A DNA stretch of 59,527 nt from an uncultured Geobacteraceae bacterium (GTDB lineage Bacteria; Desulfobacterota; Desulfuromonadia; Geobacterales; Pseudopelobacteraceae). Below the pieces are notes generated by a model that saw only the letters and a program-made list of their open reading frames with translations, ran no database searches and was not told where the DNA came from. Both the position numbers and the translations under genes were made by a program. The stretch lies in the NCBI GenBank assembly GCA_903862245.1, contig CAIOXL010000196.1, positions 1 through 59,527 on the forward strand. Direction: 5' to 3'. The number at the start of each line of letters is the position of its first letter. Position 1 is the first letter of the stretch. This document shows, piece by piece, positions 41,694 to 50,473 of this stretch.

Positions 41694-42070
41694 GCAGACT
41701 ATTGGTTGTAGACGATGAGGCCAACATCCGGTTACTGTACGCCGAGGAGTTGAAGGACGAGGGGTATGAAGTAGTGACGGCGGCCAGCAGTGCCGAGGCG
41801 GCAGAAAAGCTGCAGCACGGTGCCTTTGACCTGGCGGTGCTTGACATCAAGCTGAAGAATGAAAGCGGCATTGAGCTGCTGCAAAAGCTGGTCAAGGAAC
41901 GCCATGATATGCCGGTGATCCTCTGCTCGGCATTTTCCTGCTACAAGGACGATTTTTCAGCTTGGCTGGCGGACGGCTATGTGGTCAAGTCGGGTGACCT
42001 GACCGAGCTGAAACAGGAAATTGCCCGGGTACTGGCCAAGAAAACGTTGAAAGTGAAAGCAGGGGCGTGA
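41690..42070 (+). CDS. single-domain response regulator (receiver only)
   Basis: 126 residues, a CheY-like receiver and nothing more. The acidic pair is in VVDDEANIR, the phospho-acceptor Asp in LAVLDIKLKNESG and the conserved Lys in VVKSGDLTE. The start overlaps the kinase stop by four bases, so the two are coupled. With no output domain it must act by protein contact or by phosphorelay to a partner elsewhere. About 110 bases separate it from the ManC-like gene. Confidence 0.92.
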   Translation: MSRLLVVDDEANIRLLYAEELKDEGYEVVTAASSAEAAEKLQHGAFDLAVLDIKLKNESGIELLQKLVKERHDMPVILCSAFSCYKDDFSAWLADGYVVKSGDLTELKQEIARVLAKKTLKVKAGA

Positions 42071-42184
42071 TCTGAAACATCTCCCGTACACAGGGCAGAG
42101 GGGACGGCTCGCCGCTCAAAGATATTCAGGTAACAGCCGAATACCTGGTGCCTCTGCGGATTACTTTTGTCAAGGAGTGTTCCT

Positions 42185-44689
42185 ATGAAAGCTGTCATCA
42201 TGGCGGGTGGCTTCGGCACCCGCATCCAGCCTCTTACCGGCAGTATGCCGAAGCCGATGATCCCGCTCTTCAACCGCCCGATCATGCTCCATATTGTTGA
42301 ACTGCTGAAAAAGTACGACATCACCGAACTGGTTATGCTGCTCTACCATCAGCCGTTCTACATCAAAAACTTCTTTCGCGACGGTTCCGATTTCGGCGTC
42401 AAGATCACCTATGTAACCCCGATCACTGATCTGGGGACGGCCGGGGCGGTCAAGGCGGCTGAAAAGTATCTGGATGAGCGCTTTCTGGTGATCAGCGGCG
42501 ATCTGCTGACCGATTTCAACCTCAAAAAAATCATCGATTTTCACGTCGATCACCAGGCGACGGCGACAATCACGCTGACCTCGGTCAAGGACCCGCTTCA
42601 GTTCGGCGTTGTAATTACCGACAAGGAGAAGCGCATTACCCAGTTTCTGGAAAAACCGGGGTGGGGCGAAGTTATCTCCGATACGATCAATACCGGCATC
42701 TATGTGCTGGAGCCGGAGATTCTGAAATATATCCCCGAGGGGGAGAATTTCGATTTTTCCCAGGATCTGTTTCCGTTGCTGCTGAAAAAAAACGATGCGC
42801 TGTTCGGGGTGAACGTCCGCGGATACTGGCGCGATATCGGCAACACCGATTCCTACCGGGAAGCGTACCACGACATTTTCAGGGGAAGGATCAAGCTCAA
42901 AATCGATGAGCTGAAACAGGAGGGCGAGGGCACGGATCTGCGTATTGGCGCCGACGTCAAGCTTGAGCACGTCTCCGGTCTTGAGGGAACAGTTGTTATC
43001 GGTGACAACAGCCAGATTCTGGGTGACGTCCGCATCAAGGATTCGGTTATCGGCCGCAACTGCACGATTGAGTCGGGCGTCAGGCTTAGCCGCTGCATCA
43101 TCTGGGATAACTCGTACGTCAAGAAGGGGGCCCGGATAAGCGACAGCGTTATCTGTTCCAATGTCCGTATCGGCCAGGGAGCGATTCTTGAGGAGGGGGT
43201 TATCGTTGCCGACGAAACGTCGGTCGGCGACGAAGCGGTCATCAAGGCTGATGTCAAAATCTGGCCGAAGAAGACCATTGAAGCGGGGGCAACGGTCACC
43301 TCCAACATGATCTGGGGGGAAAAATGGAAAAAGGCGCTGTTTGAGGGGGCAATCATCAAAGGGCTCTCCAACATGGAACTTACCCCCGAATTCTGCGCCA
43401 AGCTCGGCTGCGCCTACGGCACGTCCCTTCCCAAAGGGAGCTACGTGCTGGGTGGCCGTGATTCCAATCCGGCATCCCGCATGCTCAAGCGCTGTTTTAT
43501 GGGGGGGATGCTTTCCGCCGGCATCAACGTGCGCGACATGAAGATGACGTCCCTGCCGCTTGTCCGCTATAAACTGAAGACCTTCGGGGAGGTGGGGGGT
43601 GTGCATTTCCGCCAGGCCCAGGATGATCCGGCATTACTGGAGATTGTGTTTCTCGATGGCGACGGGCTGGATTTTTCCAGCAGTATGGGGAAAAACGCGG
43701 AACGCACCTTTTTCAAGGAAAATTTCCGGCGGGCGCACCATACCGAACCGGGGGTCATCACCGATATCAACAACGTGGGCGATTTTTACCGGGAAGGGTT
43801 CTTGCGGGCCCTTGATCGTGAACTGCTCAAAAAATCAGCCTTAACGGTGGTGGTGGACTTCAGCTTTTCCCCTGCCAGCCTGACGCTTCCGCAGCTGTTA
43901 AATGAGCTTGGTTTCTCGGTTATCGCTCTTAACGCCTACGTGGATGAAGGGCACGGCGTCCAGGCCAAGGAGAAAGAGCTGGCCCTGAACCAGCTTTCGG
44001 CAATTGTTTCATCGCTGTCGGCTCAGGCCGGGTTCTGGCTGGACCCTTCTGCCGAAGCGATCACCATGGTTGATGAAACCGGCCGGATCTGCACCGGCAT
44101 CGAACTGCTGGCTTTGACCGTGGCGCTGCTGTTGAAGACCGGCCAGAAAGGGACGATTGCCGTGCCGGTGCAGGCTCCATCCACGATAGAGCAGATGGCC
44201 GGGCTCAAGGGGTGCCAGGTCGTCCGCACCAAAAGTTCGGATCGTGCCATGCAGGAGATCGCTTCCTCTTCGGAAATCGTCCTGACCGGCACAACAGACG
44301 GCCGGTTTGCCTTCCCCCGTTTTCAGCCCGCTTTTGACGGCATGTTTGCCATTGCAAAGCTGATGGAACTGAGCGCAGCGGGGGGGGTAACGCTGTCACA
44401 GGCGCTCTCGGCAGTGCCGCACTCCGCCTTCCTGCAGACGAGTCTCCCCTGCCCCTGGGAAATGAAGGGGGGCATCATGCGCAAGATGAGCGAGGACAGT
44501 CTGGAGCGGGAAGCTACTTTTATCGACGGCATCAAGGTTCATTTTGGTGCGGAATGGGTCCTGGTTCTGCCTGACCAGTATCTCCCCGTGATTCACATCG
44601 TGGCTGAGGCCGGGGACCAGAAGACGGCCCAGAAGCTGCTCAGCGAGTATGAAAAGAAAATTATCGCCTGGAAGAAGGAGATGGTGTAA
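42185..44689 (+). CDS. sugar nucleotidyltransferase fused to a degenerate phosphomannomutase domain (ManC/Mpg1-like)
   Basis: 834 residues from ATG at 42185, preceded by AAGGAG. Residues 1-235 are a nucleotidyltransferase with the motif AGGFGTRIQPLTGSMPKPM. Residues 250-370 are left-handed beta-helix hexapeptide repeats. The rest resembles phosphomannomutase, but the phosphoserine loop (TASHNP in active enzymes) is not found; the equivalent place after GGVH reads FRQAQDDP. GRDSNPASRML marks the start of that domain. Active GDP-mannose-type synthesis by the first half is plausible; mutase activity is doubtful. It is followed after 6 bases by a GH57 gene. Confidence 0.87.
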   Translation: MKAVIMAGGFGTRIQPLTGSMPKPMIPLFNRPIMLHIVELLKKYDITELVMLLYHQPFYIKNFFRDGSDFGVKITYVTPITDLGTAGAVKAAEKYLDERFLVISGDLLTDFNLKKIIDFHVDHQATATITLTSVKDPLQFGVVITDKEKRITQFLEKPGWGEVISDTINTGIYVLEPEILKYIPEGENFDFSQDLFPLLLKKNDALFGVNVRGYWRDIGNTDSYREAYHDIFRGRIKLKIDELKQEGEGTDLRIGADVKLEHVSGLEGTVVIGDNSQILGDVRIKDSVIGRNCTIESGVRLSRCIIWDNSYVKKGARISDSVICSNVRIGQGAILEEGVIVADETSVGDEAVIKADVKIWPKKTIEAGATVTSNMIWGEKWKKALFEGAIIKGLSNMELTPEFCAKLGCAYGTSLPKGSYVLGGRDSNPASRMLKRCFMGGMLSAGINVRDMKMTSLPLVRYKLKTFGEVGGVHFRQAQDDPALLEIVFLDGDGLDFSSSMGKNAERTFFKENFRRAHHTEPGVITDINNVGDFYREGFLRALDRELLKKSALTVVVDFSFSPASLTLPQLLNELGFSVIALNAYVDEGHGVQAKEKELALNQLSAIVSSLSAQAGFWLDPSAEAITMVDETGRICTGIELLALTVALLLKTGQKGTIAVPVQAPSTIEQMAGLKGCQVVRTKSSDRAMQEIASSSEIVLTGTTDGRFAFPRFQPAFDGMFAIAKLMELSAAGGVTLSQALSAVPHSAFLQTSLPCPWEMKGGIMRKMSEDSLEREATFIDGIKVHFGAEWVLVLPDQYLPVIHIVAEAGDQKTAQKLLSEYEKKIIAWKKEMV

Positions 44690-44695
44690 CCGCTT

Positions 44696-46885
44696 ATGCC
44701 CAAACCGCTCGACGTGGTCATTGTATGGCACATGCATCAGCCGTACTACAAAGACCCGCTAAAAAATGAGTATGCCCTCCCGTGGACCTATCTGCACGGT
44801 ATCAAAGACTATTTCGACATGCCGGCGATTGTGGAGGATACCCCCGGCGCCAAGGCGGTTTTCAATCTTGTGCCGTCGCTGATCGAACAGCTGCTGGAGT
44901 ATGCAGCGGGTACTGCCGTGGACCCCTTTCTGGAAAAGGGGAAAGCTGCCCCGGCTGAGCTGAGTCAGGATGATCGGATTTTCCTGCTGGAAAACTTCTT
45001 TTCGGCCAACCGGCAGAATATGATCGAGCCGTCCCGCCGCTATCTGGAACTGCTGTATATGGCCGGTGAAGGGGAACCGGGGAGCGCCCGCGAGCGGGTC
45101 AGGCATTTCACCGATCAGGATCTCCTGGATCTGCAGGTCTGGTTTTTTCTGGCCTGGACCGGAGAAGCGGCCCGCCGCCGTTACCCTGTTTTTGCCGAGC
45201 TGGTTGCCAAGGGGGAGAACTTTACCGCTGCGGACAAGGAACAGCTGTTTGCCGCCCAGCAGGAGCTGCTGCAGGCAATCATACCGCTGTACCGGCGACT
45301 TCACGACGAGGGACGGATCGAGCTGTCGGTGACCCCCTACTATCATCCGATTCTGCCGCTGCTGTGTGATATCCGCTGTGCCCAGACCGCTATGCCCCGT
45401 GTCGCACTTCCCACGGCCTCGTTCTGCCACCCTGAGGACGCTCGTGCCCAGATTCGCCGCGGCATCAGCTATTTCCATGAAATATTCGGTTTCTTCCCGA
45501 CCGGTATGTGGCCGTCGGAAGGCTCCGTCAGCAATGAAGCGCTGTCGATCATAGCCGAGAACGGTATCCGCTGGATCGCCACCGATGAGGAGATTCTGGG
45601 CAAAAGCCTTGACGGCGGCCTTGGTGCCCAGAAGGAACGGCTGTATCGCCCCTGGCGCTACAGCAGCAGCAAGGGGGAGGTCGGCGCGTTTTTCCGTGAC
45701 CACCAGCTCTCGGATCTGATCGGTTTTACCTATTCCCAGTGGGAAGCGGGGCGTGCCGTGGCCGACCTGTGCGAACGCCTGAACGGCATCAAGGCCCGTT
45801 TGGGAGGTGAAGGGCGGGTTGTACCGATCATCCTGGACGGTGAAAATGCCTGGGAATACTACCCTGACAACGGCTATGACTTCCTGCAGGGGATGTATAA
45901 AGGGATCGCCGAGGCGCCCACGCTTCGCCTGAGCACCTGTAGTGAAGTGCTGGCGGAAACCCGCTTTGACGGGCGGCTGCACTCGATTTTTCCCGGATCG
46001 TGGATAAACGGCAACTACGGGATCTGGATCGGCCATCCGGAAGAAAATCTTGCCTGGGACCTGATTGCCCTGGCCCGTGAAGCGGCGGTATCATCCAATC
46101 CGCTGGTGGCCGCAGCTCTGGCAAGCGGCGAGCCGTCCACTGATGTCACGGCCGAAATGATCTGCCGCTCTCTCTACGCCGCTGAAGGGAGCGACTGGTT
46201 CTGGTGGTACGGGGACGACCACTTTTCTCCCCACAGCGACCGTTTTGACCGGCTCTTCCGTCAGCATCTGATGAATGTGTACCGGCTGTTGGGGCAGGAT
46301 TCTCCCCGGGCCCTGCTGGAGCCGATCAAGAAGAAGAGCCCGGCGGGATTGATTCGCGAGCCGGCCGCATTTATCGATCCGCAGATTAACGGCAGGATCA
46401 GCGATTACTTTGAATGGCTGGCAGCAGGATTGTACGATCTCACGCGCCAGGGTTCCGCCATGCATTCTTCCGACCGGATGCTGCAGAGCTTCTACTATGG
46501 CTACAACAAGAGCTCGTTTTTCATCAGAATTGACGGGGTTCAGGATCTTTCCCGAATCCTGAAGGAGCACGATGTCCTGAATCTGCACCTGATCTATGAC
46601 CGTGACTACCGGGTGTCGATACAGCGGCACAACGATGAAGGGCTGCTACAGGTCAAGGAAAACGGTGTCTGGACACCAACCGGCAGCAAGTGTCACTGGA
46701 AGATCGGCAAGACCTGCGAGGTCAGAATACCGTTGAGCGGCCTCAGTCTGGAGCGTGAGAGCAAGCTGTTCGCCTCCGTGATGCTGGTGCGGGATAATGA
46801 GGAAATCGGCCGCTGGCCGACTGACGCTCCGCTGATGCTGTATTATGCCGGGGCGGAACTGGAATTGGATAACTGGCTGATATAA
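44696..46885 (+). CDS. glycoside hydrolase family 57 protein
   Basis: 729 residues, cytosolic by lack of a signal. The GH57 barrel opens with VIVWHMHQPYYKDP. The nucleophile motif GMWPSEGSVS gives Glu275, and the acid lies in ILDGENAWEYY (Asp). A C-terminal beta-rich domain (about 560-729) follows. GH57 members include amylases, 4-alpha-glucanotransferases and branching enzymes; this version most resembles alpha-amylase/glucan-acting types found near glycogen genes. The gap from the ManC-like gene is 6 bases, so one operon is likely. Exact glucan specificity cannot be read from sequence. Confidence 0.9.
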   Translation: MPKPLDVVIVWHMHQPYYKDPLKNEYALPWTYLHGIKDYFDMPAIVEDTPGAKAVFNLVPSLIEQLLEYAAGTAVDPFLEKGKAAPAELSQDDRIFLLENFFSANRQNMIEPSRRYLELLYMAGEGEPGSARERVRHFTDQDLLDLQVWFFLAWTGEAARRRYPVFAELVAKGENFTAADKEQLFAAQQELLQAIIPLYRRLHDEGRIELSVTPYYHPILPLLCDIRCAQTAMPRVALPTASFCHPEDARAQIRRGISYFHEIFGFFPTGMWPSEGSVSNEALSIIAENGIRWIATDEEILGKSLDGGLGAQKERLYRPWRYSSSKGEVGAFFRDHQLSDLIGFTYSQWEAGRAVADLCERLNGIKARLGGEGRVVPIILDGENAWEYYPDNGYDFLQGMYKGIAEAPTLRLSTCSEVLAETRFDGRLHSIFPGSWINGNYGIWIGHPEENLAWDLIALAREAAVSSNPLVAAALASGEPSTDVTAEMICRSLYAAEGSDWFWWYGDDHFSPHSDRFDRLFRQHLMNVYRLLGQDSPRALLEPIKKKSPAGLIREPAAFIDPQINGRISDYFEWLAAGLYDLTRQGSAMHSSDRMLQSFYYGYNKSSFFIRIDGVQDLSRILKEHDVLNLHLIYDRDYRVSIQRHNDEGLLQVKENGVWTPTGSKCHWKIGKTCEVRIPLSGLSLERESKLFASVMLVRDNEEIGRWPTDAPLMLYYAGAELELDNWLI

Positions 46886-46960
46886 CTGCAGACACCAATG
46901 TGGAGTTTAAAATAAAAACAGAGGATAACCGCCAAGACTCTGTGTTTTCCGGGAGAGAGT

Positions 46961-47986
46961 ATGTCCGAGCTGCGCTGGGATCCGATAAAGCTGTATTGGG
47001 TAATTATTGCCACCGAGCGTGGCCGCCGTCCCCGTGATTTTCAAGTGGAGCCGGAAACGAGCGGGGTAACCGCCTGCCCGTTCTGCTACGGCAACGAGGA
47101 CAAAACGCCGCCGGAGATTTTTGCCATCCGCCCAAGCGGCCTGCCCAACACCTCCAACTGGAAGGTGCGGGTTATTCCCAACAAATATCCCGCCCTGCGG
47201 GTGGAGGGGGAGCTCAATAATCACGGCTACGGCATGTATGACGTCATGAACGGTATCGGTGCGCACGAGGTCATCATCGAGACCCCCGATCACGATCGTA
47301 CTCTGGCGGATCTGACCGTTAATGAGATCAACGATGTACTGACCGCCTACCGGCACCGCTATATCGACCTGCGCAAGGATTTCCGTTTTCGCTACATGGT
47401 GCTGTTCAAAAATCACGGTACCCGTGCCGGCGCGTCTCTCCATCATTCCCACAGCCAGCTGATTGCGGTGCCGCTCCTCCCCCCGGTGGCAAGCACACAG
47501 CTGAAAGTGGCCCGCAACTATTTCAGTGACAAGGAACGCTGCATATTCTGCGACCTGATTGAATTTGAGCTGCGCGAAGGGGTGCGGGTGGTGAAGGAGT
47601 TTTCCAACTTTGTGACCCTGACCCCCTACGCATCAAGCTCACCGTTCGAGCTGCGGCTCTATCCGAAGCGGCACAGCCATGACTTTGCCCTGATGGACGA
47701 TGCTCATCTGGCGGAACTGGCGGTCGCCCTGAAGGATATGCTGCTGCGCGTCAAGACGGTGCTGCGTGACGCCCCCTATAATTTTATTCTGCACACCGCT
47801 CCCCCCATGCATAGCCGGCCGGGAAAACCAAACCATTGGAATTCACTGGAGTATGATTACCACTGGCACATTGAGCTGGTGCCGCGTCTGACACAGGTGG
47901 CCGGTTTTGAATGGGGAACCGGATTTTACATCAACCCCACCTCTCCGGAAGATGCCGCACTGTTTCTGCGGGAGGCCGATGTTTAA
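46961..47986 (+). CDS. galactose-1-phosphate uridylyltransferase (GalT) family, HIT superfamily
   Basis: 341 residues. Zinc-ligand cysteines are in CPFCYG (Cys39, Cys42) and the second half has CIFCDLIEF. The active site reads HHSHSQ with the nucleophile His154 in HSHSQ, where classical GalT has HPHxQ. That variant, as recalled, is found in ADP-glucose phosphorylase-like relatives, so the natural substrate may be a nucleotide-glucose rather than UDP-galactose; this is inference. A second HIT-like half ends with WHIELVPRLTQVAGFEWGTG. It lies 75 bases after the GH57 gene and overlaps the next gene by 8 bases. Confidence 0.85.
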   Translation: MSELRWDPIKLYWVIIATERGRRPRDFQVEPETSGVTACPFCYGNEDKTPPEIFAIRPSGLPNTSNWKVRVIPNKYPALRVEGELNNHGYGMYDVMNGIGAHEVIIETPDHDRTLADLTVNEINDVLTAYRHRYIDLRKDFRFRYMVLFKNHGTRAGASLHHSHSQLIAVPLLPPVASTQLKVARNYFSDKERCIFCDLIEFELREGVRVVKEFSNFVTLTPYASSSPFELRLYPKRHSHDFALMDDAHLAELAVALKDMLLRVKTVLRDAPYNFILHTAPPMHSRPGKPNHWNSLEYDYHWHIELVPRLTQVAGFEWGTGFYINPTSPEDAALFLREADV

Positions 47987-48869
47987 GATAGGGGCTGTGC
48001 TCGATGAGCTCTGCGCTTCCAAGTCTGCGCAGCATCTCAGCCATGATCCGCTATTGTTCTGTCACCGCTATCCTGATCCGGCCGACCGGGAAATCGCTGC
48101 AGTGATCGCTTCTTCCTTTGCCTACGGTTCGGTGGCGGTTATTCTCCGGACGCTGGAAGTGATCTTTGCCGAGCTGGGGCGGTCGCCGAGGCGCTATGTT
48201 GAGCGCTTCATTCCCGAGGCTGGGCTGCGGACCTTCTCCGGTTTCAAGCACCGCTTCAATGACAGCCGAGACCTTTGTGCGCTCCTCTGGGGGATGCGGC
48301 AGATGCTGGAGCAGGCCGGCAGCATCCAGTCGTTTTTCCTGCGCGGTTACAATGCCGGGGACCGGGACGTGAGCAGTTCCCTGGATCGCTACACCGCAAC
48401 CGTACTGGCCCTTGACTACTCAGCTGTCTTTGGGATACCCGATATACCCCCCACGTCCTACTTTCCGTTTTTTTTCCCCGCCCCCGCTTCCGGCAGCGCC
48501 TGCAAGCGGCTCTGCATGATGCTGCGCTGGCTGGTGCGACCTGCCGACGGCATTGATCTCGGCCTGTGGCAGGGTCTTTCCCCGGCGCAGCTTATTATTC
48601 CGGTTGATACACATGTCAGCCGGATCAGCCGCTATCTTGGCCTCAGCAGCAGAAAGGCAGCCGATTGGCGTATGGCTCTGGAAATTACGGCGTCCCTCCG
48701 CCGTTTTGACTCCGCCGACCCGGTAAAATATGATTTTTCGCTGGCACACCTGGGTATAAGTGATGGCTGTGACGGCAAGGATCCGGGGCGTTGCACGTCA
48801 TGTCCGATAGTCGAAGTCTGCGCACAGAACCTGACTAACCCGCCGGAATGTCTCACGGTAATGATTTGA
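47979..48869 (+). CDS. TIGR02757 (DUF2400) family protein with endonuclease III-like Fe-S motif
   Basis: 296 residues from ATG at 47979, which has GGAGG just 3 bases before; an in-frame reading to 47907 lies inside the GalT-like gene. The conserved family segment LGLWQGLSPAQLIIPVDTHVSRISRYLGL resembles the catalytic Asp region of HhH-GPD glycosylases (VDTHV.R...LGL). The C-terminus has Cys-x7-Cys-x2-Cys-x5-Cys (CDGKDPGRCTSCPIVEVC), close to the 4Fe-4S loop of endonuclease III. A canonical HhH hairpin with catalytic Lys is not evident. The function of the family is unproven. Confidence 0.87.
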   Translation: MFKIGAVLDELCASKSAQHLSHDPLLFCHRYPDPADREIAAVIASSFAYGSVAVILRTLEVIFAELGRSPRRYVERFIPEAGLRTFSGFKHRFNDSRDLCALLWGMRQMLEQAGSIQSFFLRGYNAGDRDVSSSLDRYTATVLALDYSAVFGIPDIPPTSYFPFFFPAPASGSACKRLCMMLRWLVRPADGIDLGLWQGLSPAQLIIPVDTHVSRISRYLGLSSRKAADWRMALEITASLRRFDSADPVKYDFSLAHLGISDGCDGKDPGRCTSCPIVEVCAQNLTNPPECLTVMI

Positions 48870-48962
48870 CACCAACCCCCCTTTCTGCTATACAACTATC
48901 GAAGTTTCAGATAGTTCCGTGAATTTCGGAGCAGGTACACTGTCAGCATCGAGGAGTCGCGG

Positions 48963-50246
48963 ATGATAATCCAGTGCGTAAAATGTCAGACTAAATTTCG
49001 ACTTGACGACTCCAGAGTTACGGATGCGGGTGTTAAAGTCCGCTGCACCAAATGCAAGCATGTTTTTTCGGTGAAGAAGGAAGCTCCGACGCCGGATTTT
49101 GCCGCACCTGCTCCATTTGCTGCTCCGTTTGACATCGAGACTCCCGTACAGATGTCCCCTCCGGCAGAACCGGAAAAATCTGACCCCTTTGAACCATCGT
49201 CCTTTGACGTCTCTACCGTACCGTTTGAAACGGACGGCTTTGCTGGCGGTATCCCTGAGAGCAGCGGGGCGGAGGACCTTGAGCCGCCTGCCAAAGAAGA
49301 AAACGCTTTTGGTGATCTTGATTTTCCGGAGCCGGCTCTGTCTGAGCCATCCACTCCGACCATCGATGAGTATGGTGATATGCCGATTGAGCCGCCGGAT
49401 ACCGTCGCTTCCGCTGCCGCCGAAATAGGGCGCCAGGATGATGCGCTGGCCGGTGACGCCCGGCCGGCGAGCGGAACGGGGCACACATTTTATTTTGATA
49501 CTCCGTTCGATAACGGGAATATTGATTTTGAATATGAACCGCTGCCGGTGGAGGAAAAGCGGGAGAAGCCGAAGGAAGAGGAACCCTTTCGGGAGATCTT
49601 TTCTCGCCAACCGGTAGAAGAGCAGGGAGCAGCGGGGAATGAAGAGCCTCCGCAGCTGTTTCAGGATGGCAATCCTGCTCCGGTCGGTGCGCTGCAGACG
49701 CTGCCCCCGCTCTCGATTACTTCCCGGCGCAAGCAGAGTGCGCTTTTCAGTGCGGTTATTTCCATCACTGCGGTGCTGCTGGTTTCTGGACTTGCCTACC
49801 TGGGCTACAGGACTCTTTCTGCACCGAAGGAGAGCGCTGTTGTTCTGGAAGCCGGTAAGACCACTGTACAGGCGGTGAAGGCGGCTTTTATTGAAAACCG
49901 GGAGGCTGGAGAGCTGCTGGTGATTTCAGGGGCCGCGCGCAATGAGTATCAAAAGCCGCGTGCCGCGCTGCAGGTCAAGGTGACGGTATTTGACGCTTCG
50001 GGGCAGAGTGTTGCCGTCAAGACCGCATATTGCGGAAATATGCTGACTGATGAGCAGTTGAAGTCCCTGCCGCTTGATAAAATAGAGGCGACCATGGCCA
50101 ACCAGTTTGGCGATTCTCTGGTGAATATGGAGGTCGCCCCCGGGAAGACGATACCGTTTGTCGTGGTCCTTGCCGCAATTCCGAAAGGGGCCAAAGATTT
50201 TGGTGTGGAGCCGGCCGGCTCGACGGTTGCAGCCGGGAAACCGTAG
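48963..50246 (+). CDS. MJ0042 zinc-finger and DUF3426 membrane protein
   Basis: 427 residues. The N-terminal MJ0042-type finger (1-38) has CVKCQTKFRL and CTKCKHVFSV, two CxxC pairs that would bind zinc. A long acidic, Pro/Glu-rich disordered segment follows (about 42-250). A single membrane helix lies near 262-282 (LFSAVISITAVLLVSGLAYLGY), then a periplasmic DUF3426 domain (about 295-425). The finger is cytoplasmic by topology. Function unknown; related proteins exist in Geobacter and Myxococcus groups. An AACTATC/GATAGTT hairpin lies in the 93-base gap upstream. Confidence 0.88.
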   Translation: MIIQCVKCQTKFRLDDSRVTDAGVKVRCTKCKHVFSVKKEAPTPDFAAPAPFAAPFDIETPVQMSPPAEPEKSDPFEPSSFDVSTVPFETDGFAGGIPESSGAEDLEPPAKEENAFGDLDFPEPALSEPSTPTIDEYGDMPIEPPDTVASAAAEIGRQDDALAGDARPASGTGHTFYFDTPFDNGNIDFEYEPLPVEEKREKPKEEEPFREIFSRQPVEEQGAAGNEEPPQLFQDGNPAPVGALQTLPPLSITSRRKQSALFSAVISITAVLLVSGLAYLGYRTLSAPKESAVVLEAGKTTVQAVKAAFIENREAGELLVISGAARNEYQKPRAALQVKVTVFDASGQSVAVKTAYCGNMLTDEQLKSLPLDKIEATMANQFGDSLVNMEVAPGKTIPFVVVLAAIPKGAKDFGVEPAGSTVAAGKP

Positions 50247-50267
50247 CGGTAGAATCTATAAAGCTGT

Positions 50268-50400
50268 TCAACACGGAGACACAGAGACACAGAGGAAAAT
50301 CAGAAAAAAAGGTTTAGAGCATTATCTGAAGATGGTTTATTACCCCCGTTTGTTTTGACTCTTTTTGGTTTTCACTGTGCCTCGGTGTCTCTGTGTTGAA
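50268..50400. repeat. dispersed inverted-repeat element, copy 2
   Basis: Arms at about 50268-50301 and 50368-50400 pair at roughly 28 of 33 positions and share the ACACGGAGACACAGAG core with copy 1 at 30815-30930. The inner part differs from copy 1. It sits between two convergent genes (48963-50246 plus and slyD minus), again in a terminator-like place, and carries no ORF. Confidence 0.75.
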
Positions 50401-50410
50401 TGGATAAAAT

Positions 50411-50443
50411 AAAAAAGGCCGCTGACAAATGTCGACGGCCTTT
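50411..50443 (-). terminator. intrinsic terminator of slyD
   Basis: On the minus strand AAAGGCCGTCGAC and GTCAGCGGCCTTT form a hairpin (outer 8-bp stem at 50414-50421 and 50436-50443 with further inner pairs) followed by TTTTTTATTTTAT. This is a textbook rho-independent terminator for the minus-strand operon ending in slyD. A stem without a good U-tract faces the plus strand. Confidence 0.85.
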
Positions 50444-50473
50444 CCTGTATCTGATTTCCGGTTTGGCAGCGTT

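Noticed and set aside
42170-43606. 478-codon open frame on the minus strand opposite the ManC-like gene
   Set aside because: It is entirely antisense to a gene with clear domain motifs, has no recognisable family and reflects GC-rich third positions.
44759-46036. 425-codon open frame on the minus strand opposite the GH57 gene
   Set aside because: Shadow of the GH57 reading frame with no motif of its own.
46900-46950. Possible decayed third copy of the GAGACAC repeat (AACAGAG and CTCTGTGTTTT)
   Set aside because: Only short pieces match and the core ACACGGAGACACAGAG is missing.
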